Source: CAITNM01 sp037138055 (GTDB lineage: Bacteria; Pseudomonadota; Alphaproteobacteria; Paracaedibacterales; CAITNM01). From it: 26,059 nucleotides of DNA. How positions within the stretch are numbered: the stretch's first letter is position 1; each line of letters opens with the position of its first letter. Below are positions 1 to 8,914 of the stretch, one piece after another. The translations under genes were made by a program, and so were the position numbers. The notes beneath the pieces were generated by a model that searched no databases, had not been told where the DNA came from, and was given only the letters and a program-made list of their open reading frames with translations. The stretch spans positions 1-26,059 of the forward strand of contig JBAXJB010000021.1 of assembly GCA_037138055.1 (NCBI GenBank), written 5' to 3'.

Positions 1-19
1 AACTCCTTCTGCTTGAAGT

Positions 20-88
20 CTACCCCTTTTTATTTAGTTTGTTAACAGTTCCTAGCACTTTAATGCGGAAATCATGGGAATATGTCAT
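20..88 (-). pseudogene. Possible N-terminal remnant of an IS630-type transposase
   Basis: A 22-codon reading frame on the minus strand starts MTYSHDFRIKVLGTV and stops at a TAG. This opening resembles the start of IS630-family transposases (M-x-YS-x-D-x-R-x-KVL), judged from memory of the family. The rest of a helix-turn-helix does not follow in the same frame before the window ends. It is therefore either a decayed fragment or a copy interrupted near its start. It lies 36 bp beyond the lptD stop codon. The match is short, so chance resemblance is possible. Confidence 0.33.
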
Positions 89-124
89 TGATAAGTTTAA
101 GTTACAATTTCCTTAAAATTATAC

Positions 125-2413
125 CTAATTTATGTGTAGCTGGCTATATCGCAAATTCGTTAGCAAAGAACCCGGATACGTAGGCGCAGAAGATGGCGTG
201 AAGCTTCCTAAGTTCTTTAAGCTAAATTGTAAAAAGAATCCCATGTCTGGCTTTAAGTCACGGTCTCGATAATGGCTTCTAAACACGCTAAATTTCGTTT
301 CAAAACAATCATCTTGATAGGTTAGTCCTGCAAACGTAGCCAACACGCCCTTTTGAAAACGTTTTAGGTTGCGAATCTGCGCAACAGAAACTTTCCAATT
401 TTCATTGATTTCAGAGCTTAGCTGCCAGTTGACTTGAGAAATCATTGACGTTGAATCATTCAAACCACGCTTTGCATGCACATATGATGCGTCTAATTTA
501 AGCATAGGCTTACCAAAGCTAGATCCCCATTCATTATATCGAGGTTTCATGTTGTTTCGCATAAACGCGCCACGCATGAAAATAACCCACCATTCATTAG
601 GTTGATAGAGCACTCTTGAAATGTAATCTGACGCAAGGCGTCCTTCCCCCTGATTCTTGCCAACAACGGCTTTGTGATCAAAACGGTAGCTTTGCCCCAT
701 AAAAATAGAAGCACGCTGCTGTTGCCCCCAACGCATGTGATTATCTACACCTAAAACCCCACGCTGACCTGCATCAACTAAATCAATACCATCAAAGCGA
801 TTTGGCAGAAAAATAGATGTGTCATCAAGGGTAAATACTCTTGAGTCTTCATTGGGCAAACGCTTACGATTTAAGTTTTGCGGCGCTAATGCTACTAACC
901 CACGAGGTTCTAAAATCCAATCGATACGGTCATAAGTTGATAATAGTGGATATCGCCAATCAACAGCTGCCTGCGGGAACAACCTGCTTTCAACGTGATT
1001 ATCGTACTTATGCTGCTTTTCAACTACAGGTTGATCAGGGTTATAATGCTGCGACATGTACGCATCGCCACGAGTTGAAAGAGAGGTTTTAAAAAGATGA
1101 CCATTTGATGTGGTGTACGGCAGGTTCCATGTCACACTACTTGATGCACGGTAGGTTTGCTTTCCTGTTTGCGTAAGAATAGGGCGTTTTCTTAAAATGC
1201 TTAAGAAGCTTGAATCCCAAACTAAATGACTGCCGTTAGAAAATTGTTCTGTTTGGTAGCGATAGCGAGCATGAGGTAAAACAACCGGTGTTGTTTTTGG
1301 CGTATCTGTCTGAAATGCTTGAGTTTTTACCGTTCCATAACCACTATTGCCAAAGTGCTCAAAATTAACAGTAGATGTTAAGTTTTTTGAACGACTAAAT
1401 GTACTGGATTGCTTATTCAGCCTGTATCTAGATAAATATGTTGTATCGCTTGCTCGGTTTAAATCCACACTCAAACGATTACGGTCGGTCATGTGCCAAA
1501 GCATTGCTCCTGAGACATTCCATCGGCTCTTTTTTGGAATAGTTGTGTATGCATTCTTTTTTTTCTCATTGTGACGCATTCGTGTGTAGCTACCACCAAG
1601 TGACAGCTCACCATCTCTAAAGCGTCGACGGTATTCCGTTGCCAGCAAAGGATTTTGTTTCGCCATAATCATAGGCGTGATCGTTAGATCCTGATCTTTT
1701 GCCGTAAACAAATAAGGTAATGTCATTGAAAAACCAAGGTCTTTGCTCATGCCAAATGTCGGTGACAGCAAGCCATCTTTTTGTTTAACCGATGGATCGG
1801 GGTGGGAAAAATAGGGCATATAGAAAATCTTTACACCTTTAAACACAAGAAAAACTTGACGATATTTTATAAGCTTTTCGGCTTGGTCATGTTCAACACT
1901 TTCCGCTTCAAGCTTCCAAGTTACGGAACCATCTGTGCATTGCTTACAGGGAGAATAATCTGCATCTAAAAAAACAGTGGAATTGCCTTCTTTTCGGGTA
2001 GCAGACTTTGCATTTAGGCGCGCAGCATCTTGCGTAAAGACATGCATGCCTTCTAAAAAACCTGTATTAAAATGAGAATCTAATTCCAAGTGATCAGCGG
2101 TTAACACGTCGCCATTAGGTTCGGTTAATTCAACAGCACCATAAGCTGTAATTTTATCCGTTAGTCGATTGTAGTGCAGCGCATCGCAGTTTAAACGCCT
2201 TTGAGTGCCATCATCCAAATGCTGCACCACTGAAACATGTCCTTTAACCCACAGGTCATAGGTTTTTTGATTCCAAGTAGCGTCATCACCACGCAAATAC
2301 AAAGGCTGTGCAGCCCCCAAGCATGAGCACGATACAAAAAACAATATCAGTAATCTAAAAAACAAGAAATTTTGCACTTTTTTTATTGTTATAGTGCCAA
2401 GTTTTTTAACCAT
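125..2413 (-). CDS. lptD: LPS-assembly protein LptD
   Basis: LptD is the outer-membrane beta-barrel that, with LptE, inserts lipopolysaccharide into the outer leaflet. The 762-aa product is close to the E. coli length of 784. An N-terminal signal sequence (basic stretch, then a hydrophobic core at about residues 17-34) precedes an OstA/LptA-like beta-jellyroll domain at about 40-150. The hallmark YSPCKQC segment (Cys156, Cys159) leads into a long barrel ending in alternating aromatic strands and SLKNLGSF. In E. coli the disulfides join the N-domain to an adjacent Cys pair near the C-terminus. Here only a single C-terminal Cys (Cys703, in DDCF) is visible, as I recall for alphaproteobacterial LptD. 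The gene is transcribed away from the dehydrogenase gene across an 84-bp gap. No surA or pdxA partner follows in the window. Confidence 0.95.
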   Translation of the reverse strand: MVKKLGTITIKKVQNFLFFRLLILFFVSCSCLGAAQPLYLRGDDATWNQKTYDLWVKGHVSVVQHLDDGTQRRLNCDALHYNRLTDKITAYGAVELTEPNGDVLTADHLELDSHFNTGFLEGMHVFTQDAARLNAKSATRKEGNSTVFLDADYSPCKQCTDGSVTWKLEAESVEHDQAEKLIKYRQVFLVFKGVKIFYMPYFSHPDPSVKQKDGLLSPTFGMSKDLGFSMTLPYLFTAKDQDLTITPMIMAKQNPLLATEYRRRFRDGELSLGGSYTRMRHNEKKKNAYTTIPKKSRWNVSGAMLWHMTDRNRLSVDLNRASDTTYLSRYRLNKQSSTFSRSKNLTSTVNFEHFGNSGYGTVKTQAFQTDTPKTTPVVLPHARYRYQTEQFSNGSHLVWDSSFLSILRKRPILTQTGKQTYRASSSVTWNLPYTTSNGHLFKTSLSTRGDAYMSQHYNPDQPVVEKQHKYDNHVESRLFPQAAVDWRYPLLSTYDRIDWILEPRGLVALAPQNLNRKRLPNEDSRVFTLDDTSIFLPNRFDGIDLVDAGQRGVLGVDNHMRWGQQQRASIFMGQSYRFDHKAVVGKNQGEGRLASDYISRVLYQPNEWWVIFMRGAFMRNNMKPRYNEWGSSFGKPMLKLDASYVHAKRGLNDSTSMISQVNWQLSSEINENWKVSVAQIRNLKRFQKGVLATFAGLTYQDDCFETKFSVFRSHYRDRDLKPDMGFFLQFSLKNLGSFTPSSAPTYPGSLLTNLRYSQLHIN

Positions 2414-2438
2414 TGCCTATGGCCTTTTCAAGTATTCT

Positions 2439-2466
2439 TTGCGATTCATTCTATTTTCTTTATACT
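2439..2466 (+). promoter_or_regulatory. Sigma70-type promoter for the dehydrogenase gene
   Basis: A TTGCGA -35 box and a TATACT -10 box are separated by 16 bp in the lptD/dehydrogenase intergenic region. Transcription would begin near 2473, giving a leader of about 25 nt before the ATG at 2498. This is pattern-based only. Confidence 0.5.
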
Positions 2467-2497
2467 GAATTATAAAAATTTAATAAAAGTTTATCAT

Positions 2498-3211
2498 ATG
2501 CACAGTGTATTAGTAACCGGAGGCAATCGAGGCATAGGCGCCGCCATTTGCATATGTTTAAAAGAACTGGGGTATAACGTTATTGGTTCATACAATGCAA
2601 ACCACGAACAAGCGGCGGCATTTTCAAAAAAATACGATATTCCCTTTTACAGCTTTGATTTAGCAAATCCTGAAATTACGGAACAAAAAATTCAAGAGAT
2701 ACTTAAAAACCATGGACCCATTGATTGCTTAGTACACAATGCTGGCATTACTAATGATGGCTTTTTTCATAAAATGACATTAGAGCGTTGGCAAAATGTT
2801 TTGCAAACTAACCTTTTATCATGCTTTCAAGTTACGCATCCGTTAATTCAAGGCATGCGAGAGCGCAGCTTTGGAAGATTGGTTTATGTGACATCTGTGA
2901 ATGCTTTAAAAGGGCAAATTGGCCAAACAAACTATTGCGCTGCAAAGGCGGGGCTAATAGGTTTTGTCAAAGCCCTAGCTTTAGAAAATGCTAATAAAAA
3001 TATTACAGTGAATGCCATTGCACCTGGGTACACTGAAACTGACATGGTTTCAGCAATGAATGAATCGGTGCTTTCACAAATAGTTGAAACAATTCCTGCC
3101 AAACGTTTAGCCAAACCTGAAGAAATTGCAGACAGTGTTGCTTTTCTTTTAAGCGACAAGGCAAGTTATATAACGGGCACAACCCTACACATCAACGGTG
3201 GCATGTATTAA
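2498..3211 (+). CDS. SDR-family 3-oxoacyl-ACP / acetoacetyl-CoA reductase (FabG/PhaB-like)
   Basis: This is an NAD(P)H-dependent short-chain dehydrogenase of 237 aa. The ATG at 2498 is chosen because the Rossmann strand starts immediately (SVLVTGG), although the frame stays open upstream. Visible signatures are TGGNRGIG (residues 7-14, cofactor binding), NAG (81-83), Asn105, Ser133 and the catalytic YCAAK (Tyr146, Lys150), followed by NAIAPGYTETDM. FabG proteins reduce 3-oxoacyl-ACP in fatty-acid synthesis. The stretches SVNALKGQIGQTNY and ETIPAKRLAKPEEIA instead resemble PhaB acetoacetyl-CoA reductases of polyhydroxybutyrate synthesis. No phaA, phaC or other fab gene is nearby to decide between them. 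The 3' end overlaps the convergent carbonic anhydrase gene by 20 bp. Confidence 0.88.
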   Translation: MHSVLVTGGNRGIGAAICICLKELGYNVIGSYNANHEQAAAFSKKYDIPFYSFDLANPEITEQKIQEILKNHGPIDCLVHNAGITNDGFFHKMTLERWQNVLQTNLLSCFQVTHPLIQGMRERSFGRLVYVTSVNALKGQIGQTNYCAAKAGLIGFVKALALENANKNITVNAIAPGYTETDMVSAMNESVLSQIVETIPAKRLAKPEEIADSVAFLLSDKASYITGTTLHINGGMY

Positions 3212-3815
3212 CAACTAACGGTTCATAGGCGTCACTTGCATCTGAATGGGCAAAAATTTGCCCCATTTTTATATCAAAAAACCACAAATGAACAATCAGT
3301 TCTTTCTTCGCCACTTTTTCTTTAATCCAAGGAAAAGTCATGCAATTTTGATAAGATTTTTTTAAAGCTAACTTTGCATATTCATCAGCATCAAGCGTGC
3401 TAGAATCTTCAGTTTTAATAAGCGAAACCCAGTTTGTTATAAAGTCATTTTGGCTAGATTCACAAGTGCTTAGTAGCGCTTTAATGCCACCACATTGACT
3501 ATGCCCCAATAAAACCAAATGCTTCACTTTTAAAAAGCTTACGCCAAATTCTAATGCTGCGCTGGTGCCATGGTGCATTTCGTCCTTTTCATAAGGTGGG
3601 ACAATGTTCGCAACGTTACGCACTATGAATAAATCACCCGGATCACATTGCAAAATCAACGCTGGATCAACCCGCGAATCACAACAGGCAATAATCATCA
3701 TTTCCGGTTTTTGCCCGTACTTTGAAAGATATTGCATAACAGATGTATCACCGTGGGCGTATTTATCCCTGAAGGATTCATACCCTTTAAGAATTTTATT
3801 TAGGCTTTTTTCCAT
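3192..3815 (-). CDS. can: Beta-class carbonic anhydrase
   Basis: A cytoplasmic zinc enzyme interconverting CO2 and bicarbonate, supplying bicarbonate to carboxylases. At 207 aa it is typical of bacterial beta-CAs. The zinc ligands are visible as C44-x-D46-x-R48 (Asp/Arg dyad) and H105-x-x-C108 in GHSQCGG. The conserved IVRNVAN segment lies between them. The gene follows ettA on the same strand with only 18 bp between the ettA stop and this ATG, so cotranscription is likely. Its last codons are antisense to the end of the dehydrogenase gene and end unusually in NTCHR. No signal peptide is visible. Confidence 0.93.
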   Translation of the reverse strand: MEKSLNKILKGYESFRDKYAHGDTSVMQYLSKYGQKPEMMIIACCDSRVDPALILQCDPGDLFIVRNVANIVPPYEKDEMHHGTSAALEFGVSFLKVKHLVLLGHSQCGGIKALLSTCESSQNDFITNWVSLIKTEDSSTLDADEYAKLALKKSYQNCMTFPWIKEKVAKKELIVHLWFFDIKMGQIFAHSDASDAYEPLVVNTCHR

Positions 3816-3833
3816 CTTTGAAACCTATCTCTT

Positions 3834-5510
3834 CTACCGTGCCAAAGGTTTATACTTTATGCGCGTTGGTTGATCAGCATCAGTACCTAAACGGCGATGA
3901 CGATCTTCTTCATATGACTGATAGTTTCCTTCAAACCAAACCACTTGGCTGTCACCTTCGAAAGCCAAAATGTGTGTAGCAATACGGTCAAGGAAGAAAC
4001 GATCATGGGTAATTACAATCGCGCAACCCGCGAAGCTAAGCAGGCCTTCTTCTAAGGAACGTAAAGTTTCTACATCTAAATCGTTGGTAGGTTCGTCTAG
4101 TAGTAATACGTTCGCGCCGCTCTTTAGCATTTTTGCTAAGTGCACACGGTTACGTTCACCACCTGAAAGCTGCCCGACTTTTTTCTGTTGATCAGCCCCT
4201 TTGAAATTGAACAGGCCGCAATAAGCACGGCTAGGCATTTTGCGTTTACCTAGTTCAACTTCGTCATGGCCATTGGAAATTTCTTCCCAAACGCTTTTGT
4301 TCGCATCTAGCGTGTCACGAGATTGATCCACGTAACCCATTACAACCGTGTCACCAATTCTCATTTCGCCTTGGTCAGGTTTTTCTTGCCCTGTTAACAT
4401 GCGGAATAAAGTAGTTTTACCAGCACCGTTTGGCCCAATAACGCCGACAATGCCGCCCTTTGGTAAGTTGAAATTCAAATTTTCAATTAATAATCTGTCG
4501 CCAAAACCTTTGCTAAGGGCATTTGCTTCAATAACCAAATCACCTAAACGTGGTCCTGGTGGGATGCTAATTGATCCATCACCCGTACCACGGTCAAAAT
4601 CCTGTGCCAATAATTCTTCGTAAGAACTAATACGTGCTTTGCTTTTAGCCTGACGCGCTTTAGGTGATTGGCGAATCCATTCTAATTCTCGTTCAAGTTC
4701 TTTTTGGCGTGATGTTTCTTGTTTTTGTTCAACTAGCAATCGCTTTTGCTTTTGTTCAAGCCAATTTGAGTAGTTGCCTTCGTAAGGAATGCCTTGTCCG
4801 CGGTCAAGTTCAAGAATCCAGCCAACCACATTATCAAGGAAATAACGGTCATGGGTGATAAGCACCACAGTACCTTTGTATTCCTGCAAGTGGCGATCAA
4901 GCCACGCGACACTTTCGGCATCTAAATGGTTTGTAGGCTCGTCTAAAAGTAGCAAATCTGGTTTTTGAAGCAGCAATCTGCACAATGCAATACGGCGCTT
5001 TTCACCACCAGAAAGCTTATCAACACGAGCATCACTTGGTGGACAACGCAAAGCATCCATAGCGATTTCAATTTGACGATCTAGGTCCCAGGCATCTAGC
5101 GTATCGATTCGATCTTGCAATTCACCTTGGCGTGCTAACAATGTATTCATTGCATCGTCATCCATTGGTTCTGCAAATTTCATGTTGATTTCTTCGTATT
5201 CCTTCATCAGCTCAGTTACTTCACCAAGGCCTTCTTTGATGTTTGATAGAACATCCAAATTAGTATCAAGCTGAGGTTCCTGCGGTAAATAACCAATTTT
5301 TACACCATCTGCGGCCCAGGCTTCACCTTGATAGTCTTTATCTAGCTGCGCCATAATTTTTAGAAGGGTTGTTTTACCAGAACCATTGGGTCCAATGATA
5401 CCAATTTTGGCACCAGGGAAAAATGAAAGCCAAACATCTTTTAGCACCTGCTTACCACCTGGGTAGCTTTTAGACAAAGATTTCATTACATAAATATATT
5501 GATACGACAT
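3834..5510 (-). CDS. ettA: Energy-dependent translational throttle protein EttA (ABC-F ATPase)
   Basis: EttA is an ABC-F protein that binds the ribosomal E site and gates entry into elongation according to the ATP/ADP ratio. The 558-aa product is close to the E. coli length of 555. It has two ABC cassettes in one chain. The first has GPNGSGKTT (residues 40-48), LSGGEKRR and LLLDEPTNHLD. The second has GPNGAGKTT, LSGGERNR and LLLDEPTNDLD. A charged linker rich in Lys, Arg and Glu (the P-site tRNA interaction region) joins them. There are no membrane segments, as expected for this class. It probably shares a transcript with the downstream carbonic anhydrase. Confidence 0.97.
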   Translation of the reverse strand: MSYQYIYVMKSLSKSYPGGKQVLKDVWLSFFPGAKIGIIGPNGSGKTTLLKIMAQLDKDYQGEAWAADGVKIGYLPQEPQLDTNLDVLSNIKEGLGEVTELMKEYEEINMKFAEPMDDDAMNTLLARQGELQDRIDTLDAWDLDRQIEIAMDALRCPPSDARVDKLSGGEKRRIALCRLLLQKPDLLLLDEPTNHLDAESVAWLDRHLQEYKGTVVLITHDRYFLDNVVGWILELDRGQGIPYEGNYSNWLEQKQKRLLVEQKQETSRQKELERELEWIRQSPKARQAKSKARISSYEELLAQDFDRGTGDGSISIPPGPRLGDLVIEANALSKGFGDRLLIENLNFNLPKGGIVGVIGPNGAGKTTLFRMLTGQEKPDQGEMRIGDTVVMGYVDQSRDTLDANKSVWEEISNGHDEVELGKRKMPSRAYCGLFNFKGADQQKKVGQLSGGERNRVHLAKMLKSGANVLLLDEPTNDLDVETLRSLEEGLLSFAGCAIVITHDRFFLDRIATHILAFEGDSQVVWFEGNYQSYEEDRHRRLGTDADQPTRIKYKPLAR

Positions 5511-5675
5511 TTTTAAAATACCTTTTATTTTGAGCCATATTGGCGCAAATGCTGGTGTTGTTCAAGCAAGTTATGCGGTTTTTTCTTTCAACCTGCAAAA
5601 TGCGATTGGTTAACACTTTATTAGTAATTCGCATGCCACATTTGGTTTGTAAACTTCAACCAACAGGGAATCTTG

Positions 5676-6440
5676 ATGCTAAAAAACATGGCTATACTGG
5701 GAATATTACTGATCGGAAAAATTACCGCTGCAGAAATAGTAGATGTAGAAGTGGCCGATCCGTACGATCAACTTATTGAACAATTGCAAAAACTAAAAAC
5801 AGCTGGCGTTGCTTTTTCTGAATGTGCCAAGCTTTTTGAGCACCCTATTGATAGAACAGATGCTATAATGCACGCACTAATACACGAAAAAGATGGCACT
5901 CTAGATTCTTCAAATTCCGCAGCTTTGCTATATTTTCTAGAACATAATCACAGAAAAAGTAAATTTAGAAGTCACTATGAACCAGATAATTTATGGACTC
6001 TTTCAACTACTCAAATAGAATCACTTTTAAGCGAATATTTAATAAGTGCGTGGGCAAGCAATTTTAATGAAAAGATGTGTTTATTAGCACTAGAACAAAC
6101 AGCAGCTCAAAACTTACAACCTGGAAAATACTTGGCTAACGCAGTAATGAGAAAATTCAATGACACAATTATTTGCAAATTATTGTCTTTGCCAAAAGCA
6201 ACAGAAATAACAGATAGAGATTTAGGCCTTGTTTTATATTTTTCAATTCCACTAGAAGACAGACAAAGCTTTGCGAGCTTTTCTTCAGCAGCTAGTATTG
6301 AAGGAACGTTTGAACTGTATTACGCAAGACTGCAAGAGAAATGCACATCAACTCAAGTTCTTGAGTTTTATGCAGAAACAATAAAAAGTAAGAAAATTTT
6401 CCCACGCAATCCTGGTCAATATGAATGCGATGGATGGTAA
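5676..6440 (+). CDS. Hypothetical exported protein
   Basis: I do not recognise this 254-aa protein. The ATG at 5676 is preferred over an in-frame TTG one codon earlier, because AGGGA at 5665-5669 is spaced 6 nt from it. The first ~19 residues form a Sec-type signal peptide (MLKNMAILGILLIGKITAA) with probable cleavage after TAA. The mature part is predicted mostly helical and moderately charged, with scattered Cys residues and no obvious catalytic motif or repeat. It diverges from ettA across 165 bp and converges on the large TPR-like gene. It may be a lineage-specific periplasmic or secreted protein, but no function can be assigned. Confidence 0.72.
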   Translation: MLKNMAILGILLIGKITAAEIVDVEVADPYDQLIEQLQKLKTAGVAFSECAKLFEHPIDRTDAIMHALIHEKDGTLDSSNSAALLYFLEHNHRKSKFRSHYEPDNLWTLSTTQIESLLSEYLISAWASNFNEKMCLLALEQTAAQNLQPGKYLANAVMRKFNDTIICKLLSLPKATEITDRDLGLVLYFSIPLEDRQSFASFSSAASIEGTFELYYARLQEKCTSTQVLEFYAETIKSKKIFPRNPGQYECDGW

Positions 6441-6448
6441 ATAGATAC

Positions 6449-6479
6449 TTCAACTCCACTAAATGAGTGTGGGGTTGGA
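6449..6479. terminator. Hairpin between convergent genes, possible weak terminator
   Basis: The arms CAACTCCAC (6451-6459) and GTGGGGTTG (6469-6477) pair with one G-T wobble around a 9-nt loop, and the stem can be extended slightly outward. It sits between two convergent stop codons, where a bidirectional terminator would be expected. Neither strand carries a clear T-tract. Confidence 0.35.
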
Positions 6480-6494
6480 ACTTAAACACAAAAA

Positions 6495-8867
6495 TTATCC
6501 CACCGAAACTTTTGCTTTGTCAAAAATTTCCTTTAGCACGTCGGCATCGTTAATATACTCACGTACTTCTTGAGATGTTTTTAAATCTTCTGCTCGTGAC
6601 CGGCAAAGCATTGCGAAATTCTTATAGCTTTTTCGCCCTTTCATAAAGTCTTTGTGTGTGTCATGCAGGGTTGCCAAATTAGCATATTCTTTTTGCATAT
6701 AGTAAGCAGCGGCCAGCTGCACTAACGCGGTTTCTTTTAGAGCATCATCTTCTTTTTCTTTCAAAGATGATAAGTAGTCTTTCAGGCTATCAACAACATT
6801 AGCGTAGTCTTCCATGGCTATATATACATCTGCAATAACCCTTTTATTTTCTTTTGTGGGATGGTGCTTTAGCCACTTAATAGTTTCTACGTGATTCTTT
6901 CTCATGAAATCAGCGCGCGCTAAAATGCTTCCTGCTCTTTTTTGCTGCTCGCCTTCGATTGAATGGAATATTTTAGACAAAAGAGCGATTGCTTCTTCGG
7001 GTTTTGCATTTTGCACATAAAGACCACCAACCTTTAACTGCCATTCAATTTTTTTCTCATTATTTGAGGTTTTTTGAAATAATTCAGTTAGTAGCTCTGC
7101 TTCTTGGTCTAGTAAATCTAGACGTTCATACTGATAAGCAACACGCTCGGCAATTTTTTCATAATTGGGATGATGTTCAATAGTTGCTTTATATTTACGA
7201 AACAGCCCAATAATTTTAACTGGTGAAACGCTCTCGTTTTCTAGCATAAAGAACTTTTCAACATAATTTTTCAAAAGCTGGTTTAACCCTAACGTTGCAT
7301 CGAATTTCTTAAACCGCTGCACCAGGTCTTGTAAAATTTCGATAATCTTTACAAGATTATTTTTCTTTTCTAGCTTTTCAATAAGCTTTAAGCAGATTTT
7401 TACTTCAATATCATTTCCACGAGACTGCATACGTAACATATCAAGCTCTTTGATAATATCATCAATCGGTGCCCCACCATGTTTATAAAGGTAAGTTTCT
7501 AGACAAGCTTCCGTTTGAAATTCATTCGGAACAGAATAGTTCATTGCATTTTTTGCGATTGAGTCAAGCAATTTACACCCCTCGTCCTTATCCTCACACG
7601 CAAACACATACATTGCATGGTAGAAACCCATTACAGCTTTTGCTAGTTCAGACTGAGGAGAGATAGAATCTTGAATAAGCTTCACAAGCTTCATTTGCTG
7701 AGTTTCAAACAAATAAGGGACTAACTTTACCAAAATATAATCTCTTAAATTCAGCGGGTAATTTTGAAGAATAAAAACAGATTCCTCACCAAATGAAACT
7801 TTCTCACCTAGTTGGCTTTTAGATAAATTACGCCAAAAATCAATTTCTGATACATTGGGTAATTGCTCTAGTGTTTTTAGGCTTTCTTGATAATCTTGTG
7901 ATAAAAACTGCGCATACCCTAAGATTAGCTGATAAAATAGCGAGCGCTTAATTTTGGGGACTTCCTTACCCAGCAGTAAAATTGTTTGTTTTGATTCTTC
8001 ACCTTCACATAGTGCAAGTTCTACCCATGCTTGCCTTAGCAAATGCAATGATCTATTTTTTTTGTTCCTAAGAGCCTTATCAGCAAGAAGGAACCTAAAT
8101 TCAGACGTAAAATCCCCAGAACGAATAAAAGTTAAATCTGGTTTTAAAGTGCCACGTCCTTCTAAGCATTTTTGCGAAGGCAACATCGGATTACGAGCAG
8201 GATAGTATGCGGTGTCTTTTCCCTGTTTTTCTAGAATAATTTGGTCACTTTTAAAATATAGGCAAACACCTTGTACAGATTCATACACATCAACATAATC
8301 TGACTCTAAAGCATCAAGTCCCGTATCTGGCTGATTTGTTGGAATTATATTTAGTTCCTCGCCAGTTGGCATATCCAATTTTACCGAGGAAGCGTTGCCG
8401 GTGTTTAGAATACGAAAACGCCCAAGATCTTGATGATCAAAAGAAACTTGATTGGGGTTGGGGTCATTTTTTATTAAATGAACAGAAATAGCATTAAGCA
8501 CCCAACCTTTTTCTGTTTTCATTATCATAGGAATCATTTCTGTAGAAATATCTAAAGAAAAAATAATGCATGGTCTGGATGATTTTACATTTTTGATTTG
8601 TTCAATTGAAAGAAATCCCGCGGGACATTCTGCTGGTTTTGGTAAAAGAAGATCTGGTGCGGATGCGCCTACATCCCAAACCATGTACCATTTCCCGCGC
8701 AAAGAAAAAATTGCCAAGCTACTATCGCCAGAGCAATTTAACTGCAAATACCTTGCATTCCCTATATCTGCGCAAGAAACGCTTGCAGATGGGGCTCCAG
8801 CGTTAATATTTAGGCAGCAAACGCTAAAAAGTATAAAAAAAAGCTTGGCAATCAAGAAATGAACCAT
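6495..8867 (-). CDS. Large exported TPR-like repeat protein
   Basis: A 790-aa protein with a clear signal peptide (MVHFLIAKLFFILFSVCCLNINA). Residues ~25-270 look beta-rich, with a motif near 50-65 (LAIFSLRGKWYMVWDVGA). This recalls the N-terminal part of large TPR proteins in other alphaproteobacteria (GAAVF-R-G-LW-VFD type). That similarity is from memory and is inference. From about residue 275 to the C-terminus the chain is helical, with degenerate tetratricopeptide-like units of about 34 residues. The clearest are EEAIALLSKIF, VVDSLKDYL and VQLAAAYYMQKEYANLATL. TPRs usually scaffold protein-protein contacts, so a periplasmic or envelope scaffold role is plausible. A sigma70-type promoter lies upstream. 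Confidence 0.82.
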   Translation of the reverse strand: MVHFLIAKLFFILFSVCCLNINAGAPSASVSCADIGNARYLQLNCSGDSSLAIFSLRGKWYMVWDVGASAPDLLLPKPAECPAGFLSIEQIKNVKSSRPCIIFSLDISTEMIPMIMKTEKGWVLNAISVHLIKNDPNPNQVSFDHQDLGRFRILNTGNASSVKLDMPTGEELNIIPTNQPDTGLDALESDYVDVYESVQGVCLYFKSDQIILEKQGKDTAYYPARNPMLPSQKCLEGRGTLKPDLTFIRSGDFTSEFRFLLADKALRNKKNRSLHLLRQAWVELALCEGEESKQTILLLGKEVPKIKRSLFYQLILGYAQFLSQDYQESLKTLEQLPNVSEIDFWRNLSKSQLGEKVSFGEESVFILQNYPLNLRDYILVKLVPYLFETQQMKLVKLIQDSISPQSELAKAVMGFYHAMYVFACEDKDEGCKLLDSIAKNAMNYSVPNEFQTEACLETYLYKHGGAPIDDIIKELDMLRMQSRGNDIEVKICLKLIEKLEKKNNLVKIIEILQDLVQRFKKFDATLGLNQLLKNYVEKFFMLENESVSPVKIIGLFRKYKATIEHHPNYEKIAERVAYQYERLDLLDQEAELLTELFQKTSNNEKKIEWQLKVGGLYVQNAKPEEAIALLSKIFHSIEGEQQKRAGSILARADFMRKNHVETIKWLKHHPTKENKRVIADVYIAMEDYANVVDSLKDYLSSLKEKEDDALKETALVQLAAAYYMQKEYANLATLHDTHKDFMKGRKSYKNFAMLCRSRAEDLKTSQEVREYINDADVLKEIFDKAKVSVG

Positions 8868-8914
8868 TAATGTGTAAAATACGCAAAGGCGTAAGTGTTA
8901 ATCGCATATCTAAA

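Noticed and set aside
5540..5779. Alternative plus-strand frame upstream of the exported orphan
   Set aside because: It overlaps the better-supported gene at 5676, which has a ribosome binding site and a signal peptide. This frame has neither.
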